64,000 nucleotides of DNA from Sulfurospirillum diekertiae (GTDB taxonomy: Bacteria > Campylobacterota > Campylobacteria > Campylobacterales > Sulfurospirillaceae): NCBI RefSeq assembly GCF_011769985.2, contig NZ_CP039734.2, positions 496,001 through 560,000 on the forward strand, given 5' to 3'. Positions within the stretch are counted from its first letter, which is position 1. Each line of letters opens with the position of its first letter. Below are positions 1 to 8,749 of this stretch, one piece after another. The notes beneath the pieces were generated by a model. That model was not told the DNA's origin. It was given only the letters and a program-made list of their open reading frames with translations, and did not search any database. A program made the position numbers and the translations under genes.

Positions 1-266
1 ATAAATAAAATACTTACGCCTGCAAGTTCACAAATTTTAATATCGGCTTGAGTACGCTTAGGGTAGGTATTAAAATCTTCTCCTACTAGAAATTGGGTAG
101 GGTTGACAAATACAGAGACAATGGCATGATCATTTTGAGCTACAGCATTTTGCATTAAAGAGAGGTGTCCATTGTGCAATGCTCCCATAGTTGGAACAAA
201 GCCTATGGTACCTTTTAACTCGCTTCTAGCGAGCTTGAGTTCATCAATCGTTTTTACTATTTTCAT
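1..266 (-). CDS. panC: Pantothenate synthetase, N-terminal part (cut by window edge)
   Basis: Reverse-strand reading from ATG at 266 gives MKIVKTIDEL, then FVPTMGALHNGHLSL and VSVFVNPTQF, the ATP-binding and pantoate-binding signatures of pantothenate synthetase, which joins pantoate and beta-alanine to make pantothenate in coenzyme A synthesis. About 88 codons are visible and the frame stays open to base 1, so the C-terminal two thirds lie outside. It is divergent from prfB, with about 100 bp between the starts. Identification rests on the HxGH-type motif HNGH and its surroundings, which are highly conserved in the family. Confidence 0.93.
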   Translation of the reverse strand, partial: MKIVKTIDELKLARSELKGTIGFVPTMGALHNGHLSLMQNAVAQNDHAIVSVFVNPTQFLVGEDFNTYPKRTQADIKICELAGVSILF

Positions 267-345
267 TTTAGGCACTTTTGAGTAAAATATAAGACTAGAC
301 TTCTAAGAAACGGCTTTTGTTGGAGGTCTCTTAAATTGAAGCGAG

Positions 346-351
346 TATTAT
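346..351 (+). promoter_or_regulatory. Putative -10 box for prfB
   Basis: TATTAT lies 16 bp upstream of the TTG start of prfB, in an AT-rich stretch. Its position would give a very short leader. No clear -35 is seen, which is usual for Campylobacterota sigma70 promoters. Confidence 0.35.
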
Positions 352-367
352 AGCAAAAGGAAACCAT

Positions 368-1462
368 TTGGATAGTTACGAATACACCGAACTTCTCAAA
401 AAATTAACCACAAAAGTGGATAACATCGCACAGATTATTAAGCCAGATGAGCTGATCTCAAGGCTTAAAGAGATCGAAACGATTGAACAAAACCCTGAGT
501 TTTGGAATGATGCCAAAAAAGCAGCGGAGTTACAAAAAGAAAAAACAGCACTCAACTCTTTACTCAATCGTTATACCAAAGCAAATACGGTTGTTGTGGA
601 TGCCGTGGATTTATATGAAATGGCAAACAGTGAAAACGATGAAACAACACTGGAAGAGCTTTATAAAGATGCACACCATTTGGAAGATCATATCACCAAT
701 TTAGAAATTGCCATGATGCTCAGTGGTGAAAATGACAATAACAATGCTATTATTTCTATTCATCCAGGCGCTGGTGGAACTGAGAGTCAAGATTGGGCGA
801 GTATCTTATACAGAATGTATCTAAGATGGGCAGAGCGCTTAGGCTTTAAAGTCGAAGTCCTTGACTACCAAGAGGGCGAAGAGGCTGGGCTTAAAGATGT
901 CAGCTTTATCATCAGTGGGGAAAATGCTTATGGCTACCTCAAGGTCGAAAATGGTATTCATCGTTTGGTACGTATTAGTCCCTTTGATGCCAATGCAAAA
1001 CGTCACACATCGTTTAGTTCTGTCATGGTTTCTCCTGAAGTGGATGATGATATTGACATTGTCATCGAAGATCGTGATCTTAAAGTCGATACCTATCGCT
1101 CTGGTGGAGCGGGTGGTCAGCACGTCAATAAAACGGACAGTGCGATTCGAATTACTCATATGCCAACCGGTATTGTGGTACAGTGCCAAAATGACAGATC
1201 TCAGCACAAAAATAGAGCAACCGCTATGAAAATGTTGAAATCTCGTTTGTATGAATATGAGCTTGAAAAACAACAAGCTGTGAAAGATGGTGTTGAAAAA
1301 AGTGATAATGGCTGGGGACATCAGATTCGCAGTTACGTTTTAGCACCGTATCAGCAAGTGAAAGACACTCGAAGCAATATTGCGTATTCTCAAGTGAGCA
1401 ATATTTTGGATGGTGATATTTCAAAAATGATTGAAGATGTACTCATTGCACAAAAACGCTAG
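368..1462 (+). CDS. prfB: Peptide chain release factor 2
   Basis: RF2 recognises UGA and UAA stop codons and triggers peptide release at the ribosome. The 364-residue frame has the RF2 recognition tripeptide SPF at residues 204-206 and the catalytic GGQ at 249-251, followed by the conserved [11 protein letters not shown] block. The start is TTG, preceded by AAAAGGAAA at good spacing; no better ATG exists in frame. The reading frame is continuous: the in-frame UGA with a CUU-UGA slip site that autoregulates RF2 in E. coli is absent. Length matches the family. Confidence 0.96.
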   Translation: MDSYEYTELLKKLTTKVDNIAQIIKPDELISRLKEIETIEQNPEFWNDAKKAAELQKEKTALNSLLNRYTKANTVVVDAVDLYEMANSENDETTLEELYKDAHHLEDHITNLEIAMMLSGENDNNNAIISIHPGAGGTESQDWASILYRMYLRWAERLGFKVEVLDYQEGEEAGLKDVSFIISGENAYGYLKVENGIHRLVRISPFDANAKRHTSFSSVMVSPEVDDDIDIVIEDRDLKVDTYRSGGAGGQHVNKTDSAIRITHMPTGIVVQCQNDRSQHKNRATAMKMLKSRLYEYELEKQQAVKDGVEKSDNGWGHQIRSYVLAPYQQVKDTRSNIAYSQVSNILDGDISKMIEDVLIAQKR

Positions 1463-1509
1463 AGAACTTTGCATTTTGACGAATAAAAAATATTAAAAGG
1501 AAAAAACGT

Positions 1510-1833
1510 ATGGAAAAACAGGCGATCTTAACACAACTAGGTTATGGGGTTACTCCAAATGCACAAGCGCAACTTGAGCGCGTTATTAACAATACTATAG
1601 GTTTTGAACATATTGAAAAACATCTTCTTGCACTGCATGATGCCCTCAAAGTTCACCACTCATTTGTGGCGCTTTCTAGTAACAAAGATTACTTTAAAAT
1701 CAAAAATGAAGCTACAGGTGAAGATCTCATTGCTGAGGTGAATGAGTTAATTAGTAAATGGGCCACAAAGTTCAAAATTACTTTGGAAAAAGTTCCTAAC
1801 AAAAATACCTATTATGTTATAGGTTATAAATAA
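1510..1833 (+). CDS. Conserved hypothetical protein, 107 aa
   Basis: A small soluble protein with no signal peptide or membrane segment and no motif I recognise. It starts at ATG after AAAAGGAAAAAA, 47 bp after prfB, and is followed 12 bp later by the DUF945-like gene, so the three are probably co-transcribed. The composition is mixed alpha/beta, ending in a Tyr-rich strand (YYVIGYK). The coding call rests on the ribosome binding site, tight spacing and codon use like its neighbours. Function unknown. Confidence 0.8.
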   Translation: MEKQAILTQLGYGVTPNAQAQLERVINNTIGFEHIEKHLLALHDALKVHHSFVALSSNKDYFKIKNEATGEDLIAEVNELISKWATKFKITLEKVPNKNTYYVIGYK

Positions 1834-1845
1834 TAAAGGCCCTGT

Positions 1846-3240
1846 ATGTCAAAAATAAAATATATCGTTATATCTTCTGTTGTGGTGGCAGCATTAGCTG
1901 CAACACCTCTTGTTGTTTCGCATAAAGTTGACAGTAGTATAGAAACCAACAGAGTATTGCTTGAACAAAATGGTCAAAAACTAGAGATTTTAAGTAAAAG
2001 CGGTTACATGACGGGCACACGAACCTTTAGTCTTGAAGTGGTTGATGCGAAAAAAGCACGCGACTTTTTGCTCTCGACATTGGTTGAAAAAAATGCTCAA
2101 TATAAGCTCTTTGCAGAAAGCTTGAAAACGGAAACTGATGAGGGTATCAATGACGCATTTGATGGTTTAAAATTTAAAGGTGAGATAACGAATTCAAATT
2201 TTTTACCCAGCGATGTCAAAGTCTCTTTGAGTCTTAATCAATTACCTCGTTCTATTCAGGAATCCATTGCGAATGATAAAGTGGCAAGTGATGCCATTTT
2301 ACCCCTTTTAACGCGAGGTGTTTTAGCGCTTGATATGACATTTGGTAGTGACCAAAAACTCAAAGACGTGAAATTTAAAGATATCAAAGAAGAGATCAAA
2401 GCAGAAGGTACTGTTCTGAGCATTGATACGGAAAAACAGATGCTGACACTGACAGAACGTGGTGGTAGTGTTCAAGGTGTTCTTGGTGTTGGCAAACAAA
2501 ATTTTGGCATTAACAGTGATATGTTTATGTTTAAAAGCGAGCTTCAAGACTTTGTTTATAACTTTAGCTATCAAGACGATCTCAATAACAAAGGTGACCT
2601 TAAAATTGGTAAGTACGCTTTTGAAATTAATGATGAATATACCAATGCCAAGTTTGATCTAGGTTCGCTCAAAGCCAACAGTAGTGTAGAAGATGTCAAA
2701 AAAGATCTTCAAATCAAAGCAGACTATACGTTTGATGATATTGCTCTCAATAACAGTAGTGCAGATATCACACTCAAAAAACTTTTTGCAAAACTTTTCT
2801 TACGAGGCATTAATTCGGATACAATGAAAAAAGTACAAGCGGATTATAATATGTTGCTTCTTGGAACAACACCGCTTGAAGATAAAGTTCTTATTGATGA
2901 TTTTATAGCACTTGTCAATCATGGGGTGAAGCTTGATTTAGGGATTGCACTGCAAGGGTTTAGCACAGAGATGATCAATCTTAAAGATGTCAGCATTGAC
3001 ACAACACTGGTTGTGGCAGAAAATAACTATAGTGACAAACAAAGTCCTCTCGCACTTCTTGGGCTTTTAGATATTACTTCCAAAGTCAAAGTTCATAAAG
3101 AAGATCGTGCAACCCTTGAGAGCTTGGGTCTGACATCCGCTGAAGATTTTGCATTAGGAAAAGAGGAAGGTGACTTTTTCATTTACGAAATAGCAATGAA
3201 AAATGGTGCCATTAGTGTTAATGGTCAAACGATTCAGTAA
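1846..3240 (+). CDS. DUF945-like membrane-anchored protein
   Basis: A 464-residue protein with a single N-terminal hydrophobic segment (residues about 6-24), an uncleaved anchor or signal peptide, then a long periplasmic region rich in beta-strand-like repeats. The pattern resembles the YdgA/DUF945 family of Gram-negative envelope proteins of unknown function. ATG follows AAAGGCCCTGT. It sits between the 107-aa gene and the EI24-like membrane protein (7-bp gap), probably in one operon. The family assignment is by overall look, not by a defining catalytic motif. Confidence 0.7.
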   Translation: MSKIKYIVISSVVVAALAATPLVVSHKVDSSIETNRVLLEQNGQKLEILSKSGYMTGTRTFSLEVVDAKKARDFLLSTLVEKNAQYKLFAESLKTETDEGINDAFDGLKFKGEITNSNFLPSDVKVSLSLNQLPRSIQESIANDKVASDAILPLLTRGVLALDMTFGSDQKLKDVKFKDIKEEIKAEGTVLSIDTEKQMLTLTERGGSVQGVLGVGKQNFGINSDMFMFKSELQDFVYNFSYQDDLNNKGDLKIGKYAFEINDEYTNAKFDLGSLKANSSVEDVKKDLQIKADYTFDDIALNNSSADITLKKLFAKLFLRGINSDTMKKVQADYNMLLLGTTPLEDKVLIDDFIALVNHGVKLDLGIALQGFSTEMINLKDVSIDTTLVVAENNYSDKQSPLALLGLLDITSKVKVHKEDRATLESLGLTSAEDFALGKEEGDFFIYEIAMKNGAISVNGQTIQ

Positions 3241-3246
3241 ATTATA

Positions 3247-3996
3247 ATGACACAACCAATACCCAAAACGAATATTTTCGCACTGGCTCTTGGGGATACT
3301 TTTTCTCCAAGAGTTTTGCTGATTTCTCTCCTCTCTTTTATTCTCACACTCTTCGTCTTTATTGGAGCTATTTGGCTTCTTTTTGGAGGTGTTGGTGCTT
3401 TGTCTGCATGGATTGCACAGAGTTTACAGAGTTTTGAAGGCAGTGTGGAACAGAGTTGGTTTTTGAGTATGATTTCACTCCTTTTCATCACCAAAACGAT
3501 TGTAGCCATTCTCTTTTTCTTTACGTCTGCTATGGTTGTTTACTATCTTTTTTTGATGGTCTATTCGGTGATTGTTGGACTTTTTGCAAGCTATTTTATC
3601 AAAGAGATAGGCATACTCTATTATCCTAGTGTGGCATTTCGAGGCATTGGTTTGCTTAGTTACGTGTGGATAGTGCTTAAAACGCTTTTGTGGACAACAT
3701 TGATGTTTTTGCTACTTTCACCTTTAGTTTTTATTCCACTCTTTAACTTTGTGCTTTTAGTGCCTGTATTTTATCTGTTTCATAAACTTTTGGTGCTAGA
3801 TGTCGCTTCAATGATTAATTCTAAAGAAGAGTATTTGGCGTTGAAGAAATTATATGCGGGGCAAATGAGAGGGATTTCTTTGATCTGCTTTGCCCTAACG
3901 GTGATTCCTTTTTTAGGGGTTGTGATCTATCCGTACTATGTAATTGTCATGAGTCACTTTCTGTTTCGTAAAACAGAGGAGTTACGAGCCCTTTAA
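3247..3996 (+). CDS. EI24/CysZ-like integral membrane protein
   Basis: A 249-residue polytopic membrane protein with about six hydrophobic segments; early helices carry long Leu/Phe runs and the last lies near residues 215-240. The pattern and length fit the EI24 domain family, which includes the sulfate permease CysZ. The substrate cannot be read from sequence. ATG at 3247 is 7 bp after the DUF945-like stop. Its TAA overlaps the stop codon of the convergent asparaginase-like gene within the four bases TTAA (3993-3996). Confidence 0.72.
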   Translation: MTQPIPKTNIFALALGDTFSPRVLLISLLSFILTLFVFIGAIWLLFGGVGALSAWIAQSLQSFEGSVEQSWFLSMISLLFITKTIVAILFFFTSAMVVYYLFLMVYSVIVGLFASYFIKEIGILYYPSVAFRGIGLLSYVWIVLKTLLWTTLMFLLLSPLVFIPLFNFVLLVPVFYLFHKLLVLDVASMINSKEEYLALKKLYAGQMRGISLICFALTVIPFLGVVIYPYYVIVMSHFLFRKTEELRAL

Positions 3997-4490
3997 CAGA
4001 GCTCGAAAATTCCTTTTTGTCTATTTTTATAGATACTTCCATGGCTGGCAATTGCCCCATGCATGGCAAGATTGACCCCATTTTTTTCTCGGCACATTAA
4101 ATCACCCAACGCCATCATGAAATTGCTGGTTGCTTCAACGGTATCAATGCTAAAAGGCACCATGGCACCTGTGAGGGTAATGATCTTATCTTTTACATGT
4201 AACGCTAAAAAAGTAGCGGTAACATCCATGGTATCCGTACCATGAACAATTAAAATTTTATGACATTGTGAAGATTGAATGGTTTTAACCATCAATTCAC
4301 GATCCTCCTCACTCATCTCAAGACTGTCTTTGTGAATGATATTCAACAGTTCATAGGAGGTATTATAGCAGTAGCGTAAAATGGACTCTACGGCGATGCC
4401 ATCTTGTGGAACTTCAAGCTCACCTTTAAGAGGATTGTAGCGTTTATTAAACGTGCCACCTGTGTTAATAATCAGGATTTTTTCCATCAT
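3993..4490 (-). CDS. Asparaginase-domain protein, single N-terminal domain
   Basis: Has the two threonine signatures of the type I/II L-asparaginase N-terminal domain: INTGGTF near residues 7-13 with the nucleophile Thr, and VHGTDTMDVTA near residue 85 with the second catalytic Thr-Asp pair. Full asparaginases are about 330 residues; this protein stops at 165, so the C-terminal domain that completes the dimeric active site is missing. The frame is clean, so it looks like a genuine short form, not decay. The start overlaps the dnaX stop (TAATGATG); the second ATG has better spacing from AAAAGG. It may hydrolyse an amide or bind a ligand; activity is unproven. Confidence 0.78.
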   Translation of the reverse strand: MMEKILIINTGGTFNKRYNPLKGELEVPQDGIAVESILRYCYNTSYELLNIIHKDSLEMSEEDRELMVKTIQSSQCHKILIVHGTDTMDVTATFLALHVKDKIITLTGAMVPFSIDTVEATSNFMMALGDLMCREKNGVNLAMHGAIASHGSIYKNRQKGIFELC

Positions 4491-6166
4491 TAAACCTTTT
4501 GGTGAATTTGAATTTTTTGTGGGTCAAAAAGCTCTGTTGCTCTTTGAACGAAAGGGGTATTAAGAACTTCTTTAGCGTCAATTTCCCGTTGACCTGCCAT
4601 TATGGCTCCTGCGGCACAGCTGTCGCTTTGAGGTGCATCTTCAAACGCTACACTTTCGATCATCGAAGCGCTTTGATCGTTTGCGCTCAGTTCTGCTTCA
4701 CTCATTTGCAATTCATAGTTAGGATCAAACGAAGGTTCAGGTTTTGGCTCAGGTGGAAGCACGTGCATTTTAGTGATTTTTATTTTTGTTTCCAAACCAA
4801 AAAGCTCTTGGACAAAGTGCTTGATAATGCTGTAATGAGTATTCAGCGTTTTACTCGCTTCTCCTTCTGCACTTGAACTGAGCATCAGCTGTTCTTCTGA
4901 AAAACTATCAAACCGAATATGCTTTTTAAAACAATCACCTAGCTCCGCGTTACGATCGAGCAATTTGTCGCACAGGCGGGCAAAAAGCATCTCCGAAGTG
5001 ACGCCTTGATCTTTTACATGTAAAGATGTTTCTTCAACTTCCACAGGAGTTGTTGGTGCTTCTGAAACATCTGTTTTAGCATGAGCCGTTGTTGGAAGGC
5101 GAAATTTTTCATTTTCAAGTGAGTCGATCATCTCTTCAATGGTTTTAATGTTGGTTGCTTCAATCATCTTAAAGAAGATTAACGAGAGCACAAAACCGTT
5201 GTTTGCATTGATGTACAAAAGACTTTTAGATTCACTGAGAATCTTGAAAAAACGTTCATACAGCAGTGTTGAAAAACGGCGATCTTGTGCAAAAAAGGCA
5301 TTTTTAAGATAAGCAATTAACTCATCTATGACGATTTCGCACTCATAACTTTCAAGCTCTTTAATAATGCCGAGCATCTCATTTTTATTGCCACTTAAAA
5401 TCGTTGTAAAAATTGTTTCAAGTTGATTAGGATCTAAAAGCCCTAACATCGTTGCAACATTCTCAGGCGTAATGTAGCCTTTGGAATAAATAATGGCTTG
5501 ATCCATGAGAGTCAACGTATCGCGCAGTGAACCATTGCCTGCACGGCTGAGCATCTCTAATGCCTCTTTTTCATATTCAATATTTTCAAGATGGAGAATA
5601 TGGCAAAGGTGATTAACGACGTCACTTTGCTTAATCTGTTTAAAACGAAAGTGCTGTGCACGCGATAAAATTGTTGCTGGAAGCTTTAGAGGATCAGTGG
5701 TTGCAAGGATGAATTTCACATAACTTGGAGGCTCTTCCAGTGTCTTTAAAAGCGCATTAAACGCTTGCGTGGTCAGCATATGGACTTCATCGATAATGAA
5801 GATTTTAAAACGCGCACTGGTAGGTTTGTATTTGGTACTTTCAATGAGTTCACGAATGTCATCAATACCACGATTGGATGCTGCGTCCATCTCGATGATG
5901 TCGATATGACGGTTTTCGTTGGCACTTAAGCAGTGTTCACACACTTCGCAGGGTGTTGAGGTTGGACCTTGCTCACAGACAAGAGCCTTAGCAAAGATAC
6001 GTGCTGTTGAAGTTTTTCCACTTCCACGAAGCCCAGAAAAGAGATAGGCATGAGAGAGTCTATCTTGGTTAAGTGCTAAACTAAGCGTTTGAGTAATCGA
6101 CTCTTGGCCGATTAGCTTATCAAAGGATGAAGGACGATATTTTAGAGCAAGTACTTGATGTGACAC
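4490..6166 (-). CDS. dnaX: DNA polymerase III subunit gamma/tau
   Basis: Clamp-loader ATPase of the replicative polymerase. N-terminal AAA+ module: Walker A GLRGSGKT at residues 45-52, a four-Cys zinc module (Cys64, 73, 76, 79), then Walker B FIIDEVHML and sensor 1 ILATTDP. The C-terminal half is divergent and acidic, typical for tau in this phylum. The start is GTG, with AAAGG 7 bp upstream; the frame opens MSHQVLALKYRP, the conserved DnaX start. At 558 aa it is of normal length. No strong A-rich slippery site was noticed. The asparaginase-like gene follows with a one-base overlap. Confidence 0.96.
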   Translation of the reverse strand: MSHQVLALKYRPSSFDKLIGQESITQTLSLALNQDRLSHAYLFSGLRGSGKTSTARIFAKALVCEQGPTSTPCEVCEHCLSANENRHIDIIEMDAASNRGIDDIRELIESTKYKPTSARFKIFIIDEVHMLTTQAFNALLKTLEEPPSYVKFILATTDPLKLPATILSRAQHFRFKQIKQSDVVNHLCHILHLENIEYEKEALEMLSRAGNGSLRDTLTLMDQAIIYSKGYITPENVATMLGLLDPNQLETIFTTILSGNKNEMLGIIKELESYECEIVIDELIAYLKNAFFAQDRRFSTLLYERFFKILSESKSLLYINANNGFVLSLIFFKMIEATNIKTIEEMIDSLENEKFRLPTTAHAKTDVSEAPTTPVEVEETSLHVKDQGVTSEMLFARLCDKLLDRNAELGDCFKKHIRFDSFSEEQLMLSSSAEGEASKTLNTHYSIIKHFVQELFGLETKIKITKMHVLPPEPKPEPSFDPNYELQMSEAELSANDQSASMIESVAFEDAPQSDSCAAGAIMAGQREIDAKEVLNTPFVQRATELFDPQKIQIHQKV

Positions 6167-6278
6167 GTAAAGACCTTTATCTAATTTATAACCAATTTTA
6201 CACTATTTTGAGATTTTTTCCAAAACCTTGCTCTGCCAATATCCTTGGCAATTTTTAGTGTCATAGTGGCTAACTCAA

Positions 6279-6333
6279 TCAAAAAAGTTTTGCTTTTTTG
6301 ACGTTCTGAACTAGACTTTTAAAAAAAGTCTAG
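6279..6333 (-). terminator. Tandem hairpins after rho
   Basis: Two perfect AT-rich hairpins follow rho. CTAGACTTTT at 6311-6320 pairs with AAAAGTCTAG at 6324-6333 and includes the rho TAG stop; TCAAAAAAG at 6279-6287 pairs with CTTTTTTGA at 6293-6301. The T runs lie within the stems. They would separate rho from dnaX transcription. Confidence 0.6.
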
Positions 6334-7745
6334 TCATTCATAATAGAGAGTAGTTCTTCATTGTCCTTGGTTTTAAGCATTTTTGCATACAAGAATTTAA
6401 GTGCTTCAATGTCATCCATTTGGCTGATAGCACTTCTAAGAGCCCAAATTTTTTGAAGACGATCAGGGGTAAGAAGAAGTTCTTCTTTACGTGTGCCAGA
6501 TTTCATGATATTAATCGCTGGGTAGATTCTTCGATCTGAGATATTTCTATCAAGAACAATTTCGCTGTTACCTGTACCTTTAAACTCTTCAAAGATAACT
6601 TCGTCCATTCGACTTCCAGTCTCGATCAATGCTGTTGAGATGATGGTTAAACTGCCGCCATTTTCGATATTTCTCGCCGCTCCAAAAAAACGTTTTGGTT
6701 TATGAAGCGCGTTGGCATCGACACCACCACTTAAAACTTTACCACTGGAAGGGGTCACCGTATTGTAAGCACGAGCAAGTCTCGTGATAGAATCTAAAAG
6801 GATAATGACATCTTTACCCATTTCCACACGACGTTTGGCTTTTTCAATGACAAGGTTAGCGACACGAACATGGTTCGATGCGGGCATATCAAAGGTTGAG
6901 CTATACACTTCACCTTGGACACAACGTTGCATATCGGTCACCTCTTCAGGTCTCTCATCAACCAATAAAACAATGAGTTCAGATTCAGGATGATTGCGAG
7001 CGATGCCGTGTGCAAGTTCTTTCATAAGTTCGGTTTTACCACTTCTTGGAGGTGCAACGATCAATCCACGTTGACCTTTACCGATTGGGGTAAAAAGATC
7101 CAGTACGCGACCTGTGATTTTCATTGGATCGTATTCAAGTTTAATTTTTTCGGTAGGGTAAAGAGGTGTTAGGTTTTCAAAAAGAGGGCGTTTTTTGCTC
7201 TCTACAAGAGGGAGATAGTTAATGGCTTCAATTTTAAGAAGGGCGTAGTAACGCTCTTGGTCTTTTGGAGGTCTCACTTGTCCTGTGACAATGTCACCGG
7301 TACGAAGCGCAAATTTTTTGACTTGGGTACTGCTGACGTAGGCATCGTTGGCGCTGTCTGAGAAGTTGGCATCGGTGGCACGTAGGAAACCATACCCTTC
7401 ACCCGCAATCTCCAAAATACCCGTAAAAAGAATGAATCCACCTTGGTTAACTTGCGATTTTAAGATCTCAAACATCAAATCTTGGCGTTTAAGTTCATTG
7501 GGGTTTTCAATGCCAAGTTCTGCAGCAATCTCTAAAAGTTTTTCAAGTGGCGTAGTTCGAAGCCCCTCTATTTTGTAACCATCTACGGGAATATGGGTTC
7601 GTGATTTGTTATAGTGTGTTGGTTTTGCTTGTACGTTTCCATTTGTATTACCGTTGGGTTGGGCTGTATTCGCGCAGGGTTGATTGTTTGAGGTGGGAGT
7701 GTTTCCGCTCATTGTGCCTTCTTTGTTGTTAGTTTGATCGTTCAT
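6330..7745 (-). CDS. rho: Transcription termination factor Rho
   Basis: Hexameric RNA helicase for factor-dependent termination. After an Asn/Gln/Thr-rich low-complexity N-terminal extension (about residues 1-50) come the Rho N-terminal helical domain, the cold-shock-like RNA-binding fold ([13 protein letters not shown]) and the ATPase core with Walker [13 protein letters not shown], the DERPEEVTD block and the [15 protein letters not shown] region. 471 aa. ATG at 7745 is the chosen start. The extension before the conserved core is longer than in E. coli Rho but similar extensions occur in many bacteria. Confidence 0.96.
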   Translation of the reverse strand: MNDQTNNKEGTMSGNTPTSNNQPCANTAQPNGNTNGNVQAKPTHYNKSRTHIPVDGYKIEGLRTTPLEKLLEIAAELGIENPNELKRQDLMFEILKSQVNQGGFILFTGILEIAGEGYGFLRATDANFSDSANDAYVSSTQVKKFALRTGDIVTGQVRPPKDQERYYALLKIEAINYLPLVESKKRPLFENLTPLYPTEKIKLEYDPMKITGRVLDLFTPIGKGQRGLIVAPPRSGKTELMKELAHGIARNHPESELIVLLVDERPEEVTDMQRCVQGEVYSSTFDMPASNHVRVANLVIEKAKRRVEMGKDVIILLDSITRLARAYNTVTPSSGKVLSGGVDANALHKPKRFFGAARNIENGGSLTIISTALIETGSRMDEVIFEEFKGTGNSEIVLDRNISDRRIYPAINIMKSGTRKEELLLTPDRLQKIWALRSAISQMDDIEALKFLYAKMLKTKDNEELLSIMND

Positions 7746-7813
7746 GAAGCTAGAGTCTCTTAATATGGTGAAAGATTCCCAAAGATAGAGTTGCTTGAGT
7801 CGATTGTTATGAG

Positions 7814-7843
7814 ACTACTTTGTGAGAATTTCTAAAAAGTAGT
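7814..7843 (-). promoter_or_regulatory. Hairpin in rho upstream region
   Basis: ACTACTTT (7814-7821) pairs with AAAGTAGT (7836-7843), with a possible inner AGAA/TTCT stem. It lies about 70 bp upstream of the rho start, within the 200-bp divergent spacer to uppS, and would be in the rho leader if transcription starts upstream of it. A regulatory role is inference. Confidence 0.3.
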
Positions 7844-7945
7844 GATGGTGTAATTTTAGTCAAAGTGGCAAGATTTGTCAAGGTGGGCTAAAGAGAAAAA
7901 AGATAAAATGGCGCTCATAAATTGTAAGCTCAAAAGAAGTAAAGA

Positions 7946-8623
7946 ATGAATGATTTAGTGCATTTGGCAATTATTATGGATGGCAATGGCAGATGGGCAC
8001 AGCGTCAAGGCAAAGAGCGCTCTTTTGGACACAAGGAAGGCGCTAAAAAGGTACGAGAGATTACCAAATATGCTGCAAAAATGGGCATCAAATACCTCAC
8101 ACTCTACGCCTTTAGCACTGAAAACTGGAATCGCCCAAAAGCCGAAGTTAGCGTTTTGATGAAACTGCTTTCCAAGTATTTGCACAGTGAAATTCCTATA
8201 CTTCTTGAAAATAATATCTGTTTTGATGTCATTGGTGATATGAGCAAACTTTCATCTTCTTTGCAAAAAGAGATCGCTTATGCGAAAGAGGCAACACAGC
8301 ACTGCACGGGGCTAAGGCAAATCTTGGCGATCAATTATGGTGCCCAAGATGAGATTCTTCGCGCCATCAATAAATCTTTACATGTAAAGGGTGAAATAAC
8401 CAAAGAGATTTTAGAAGCGCATCTTGATACAGCAGGCATTCCGTCTGTGGATCTGCTCCTTCGAACAGGGGGCGATTGTCGTCTTTCGAATTTTTTACTA
8501 TGGCAATCTGCCTATGCGGAACTTTTCTTCACAAAAACCTTATGGCCTGAATTTTCAATGGGAGAATTAGAAGCTATTATTTCCGAATATAAAACATCTG
8601 AAAGACGATATGGCAAAGTTTAG
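7946..8623 (+). CDS. uppS: Isoprenyl diphosphate (undecaprenyl) synthase
   Basis: Cis-prenyltransferase that elongates farnesyl diphosphate with isopentenyl diphosphate to make the C55 lipid carrier for peptidoglycan and other envelope polymers. The family signature IIMDGNGRWAQ lies at residues 9-19 (catalytic Asp12), followed by TLYAFSTENWNRP and the C-terminal LLLRTGGDCRLSNFLLWQSAYAEL block. 225 aa, normal length. A copy of the window's iterated palindrome lies inside the gene at 8377-8388 and is read as SLHVKGE, a position with no known conserved function. Confidence 0.96.
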   Translation: MNDLVHLAIIMDGNGRWAQRQGKERSFGHKEGAKKVREITKYAAKMGIKYLTLYAFSTENWNRPKAEVSVLMKLLSKYLHSEIPILLENNICFDVIGDMSKLSSSLQKEIAYAKEATQHCTGLRQILAINYGAQDEILRAINKSLHVKGEITKEILEAHLDTAGIPSVDLLLRTGGDCRLSNFLLWQSAYAELFFTKTLWPEFSMGELEAIISEYKTSERRYGKV

Positions 8624-8656
8624 TCAAGAAACAAAAGTATGACATTTTAAAAATGG

Positions 8657-8662
8657 TATAAT
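8657..8662 (+). promoter_or_regulatory. -10 box upstream of the GGDEF-EAL gene
   Basis: A perfect TATAAT in the AT-rich spacer after uppS, 87 bp upstream of the ATG at 8750, implying a leader of about 80 nt. Confidence 0.5.
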
Positions 8663-8749
8663 TAGAAAGAATTACAAATATCAATAAACAGAATAGTGCT
8701 ATACTAATGTGAAAAGTTTTGATAATTCGTTAAACTATAGTGAGTTATC

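Noticed and set aside
368-1462. Programmed +1 frameshift in prfB
   Set aside because: The reading frame is continuous from the TTG start and has no in-frame UGA with the CUU-UGA slip site.
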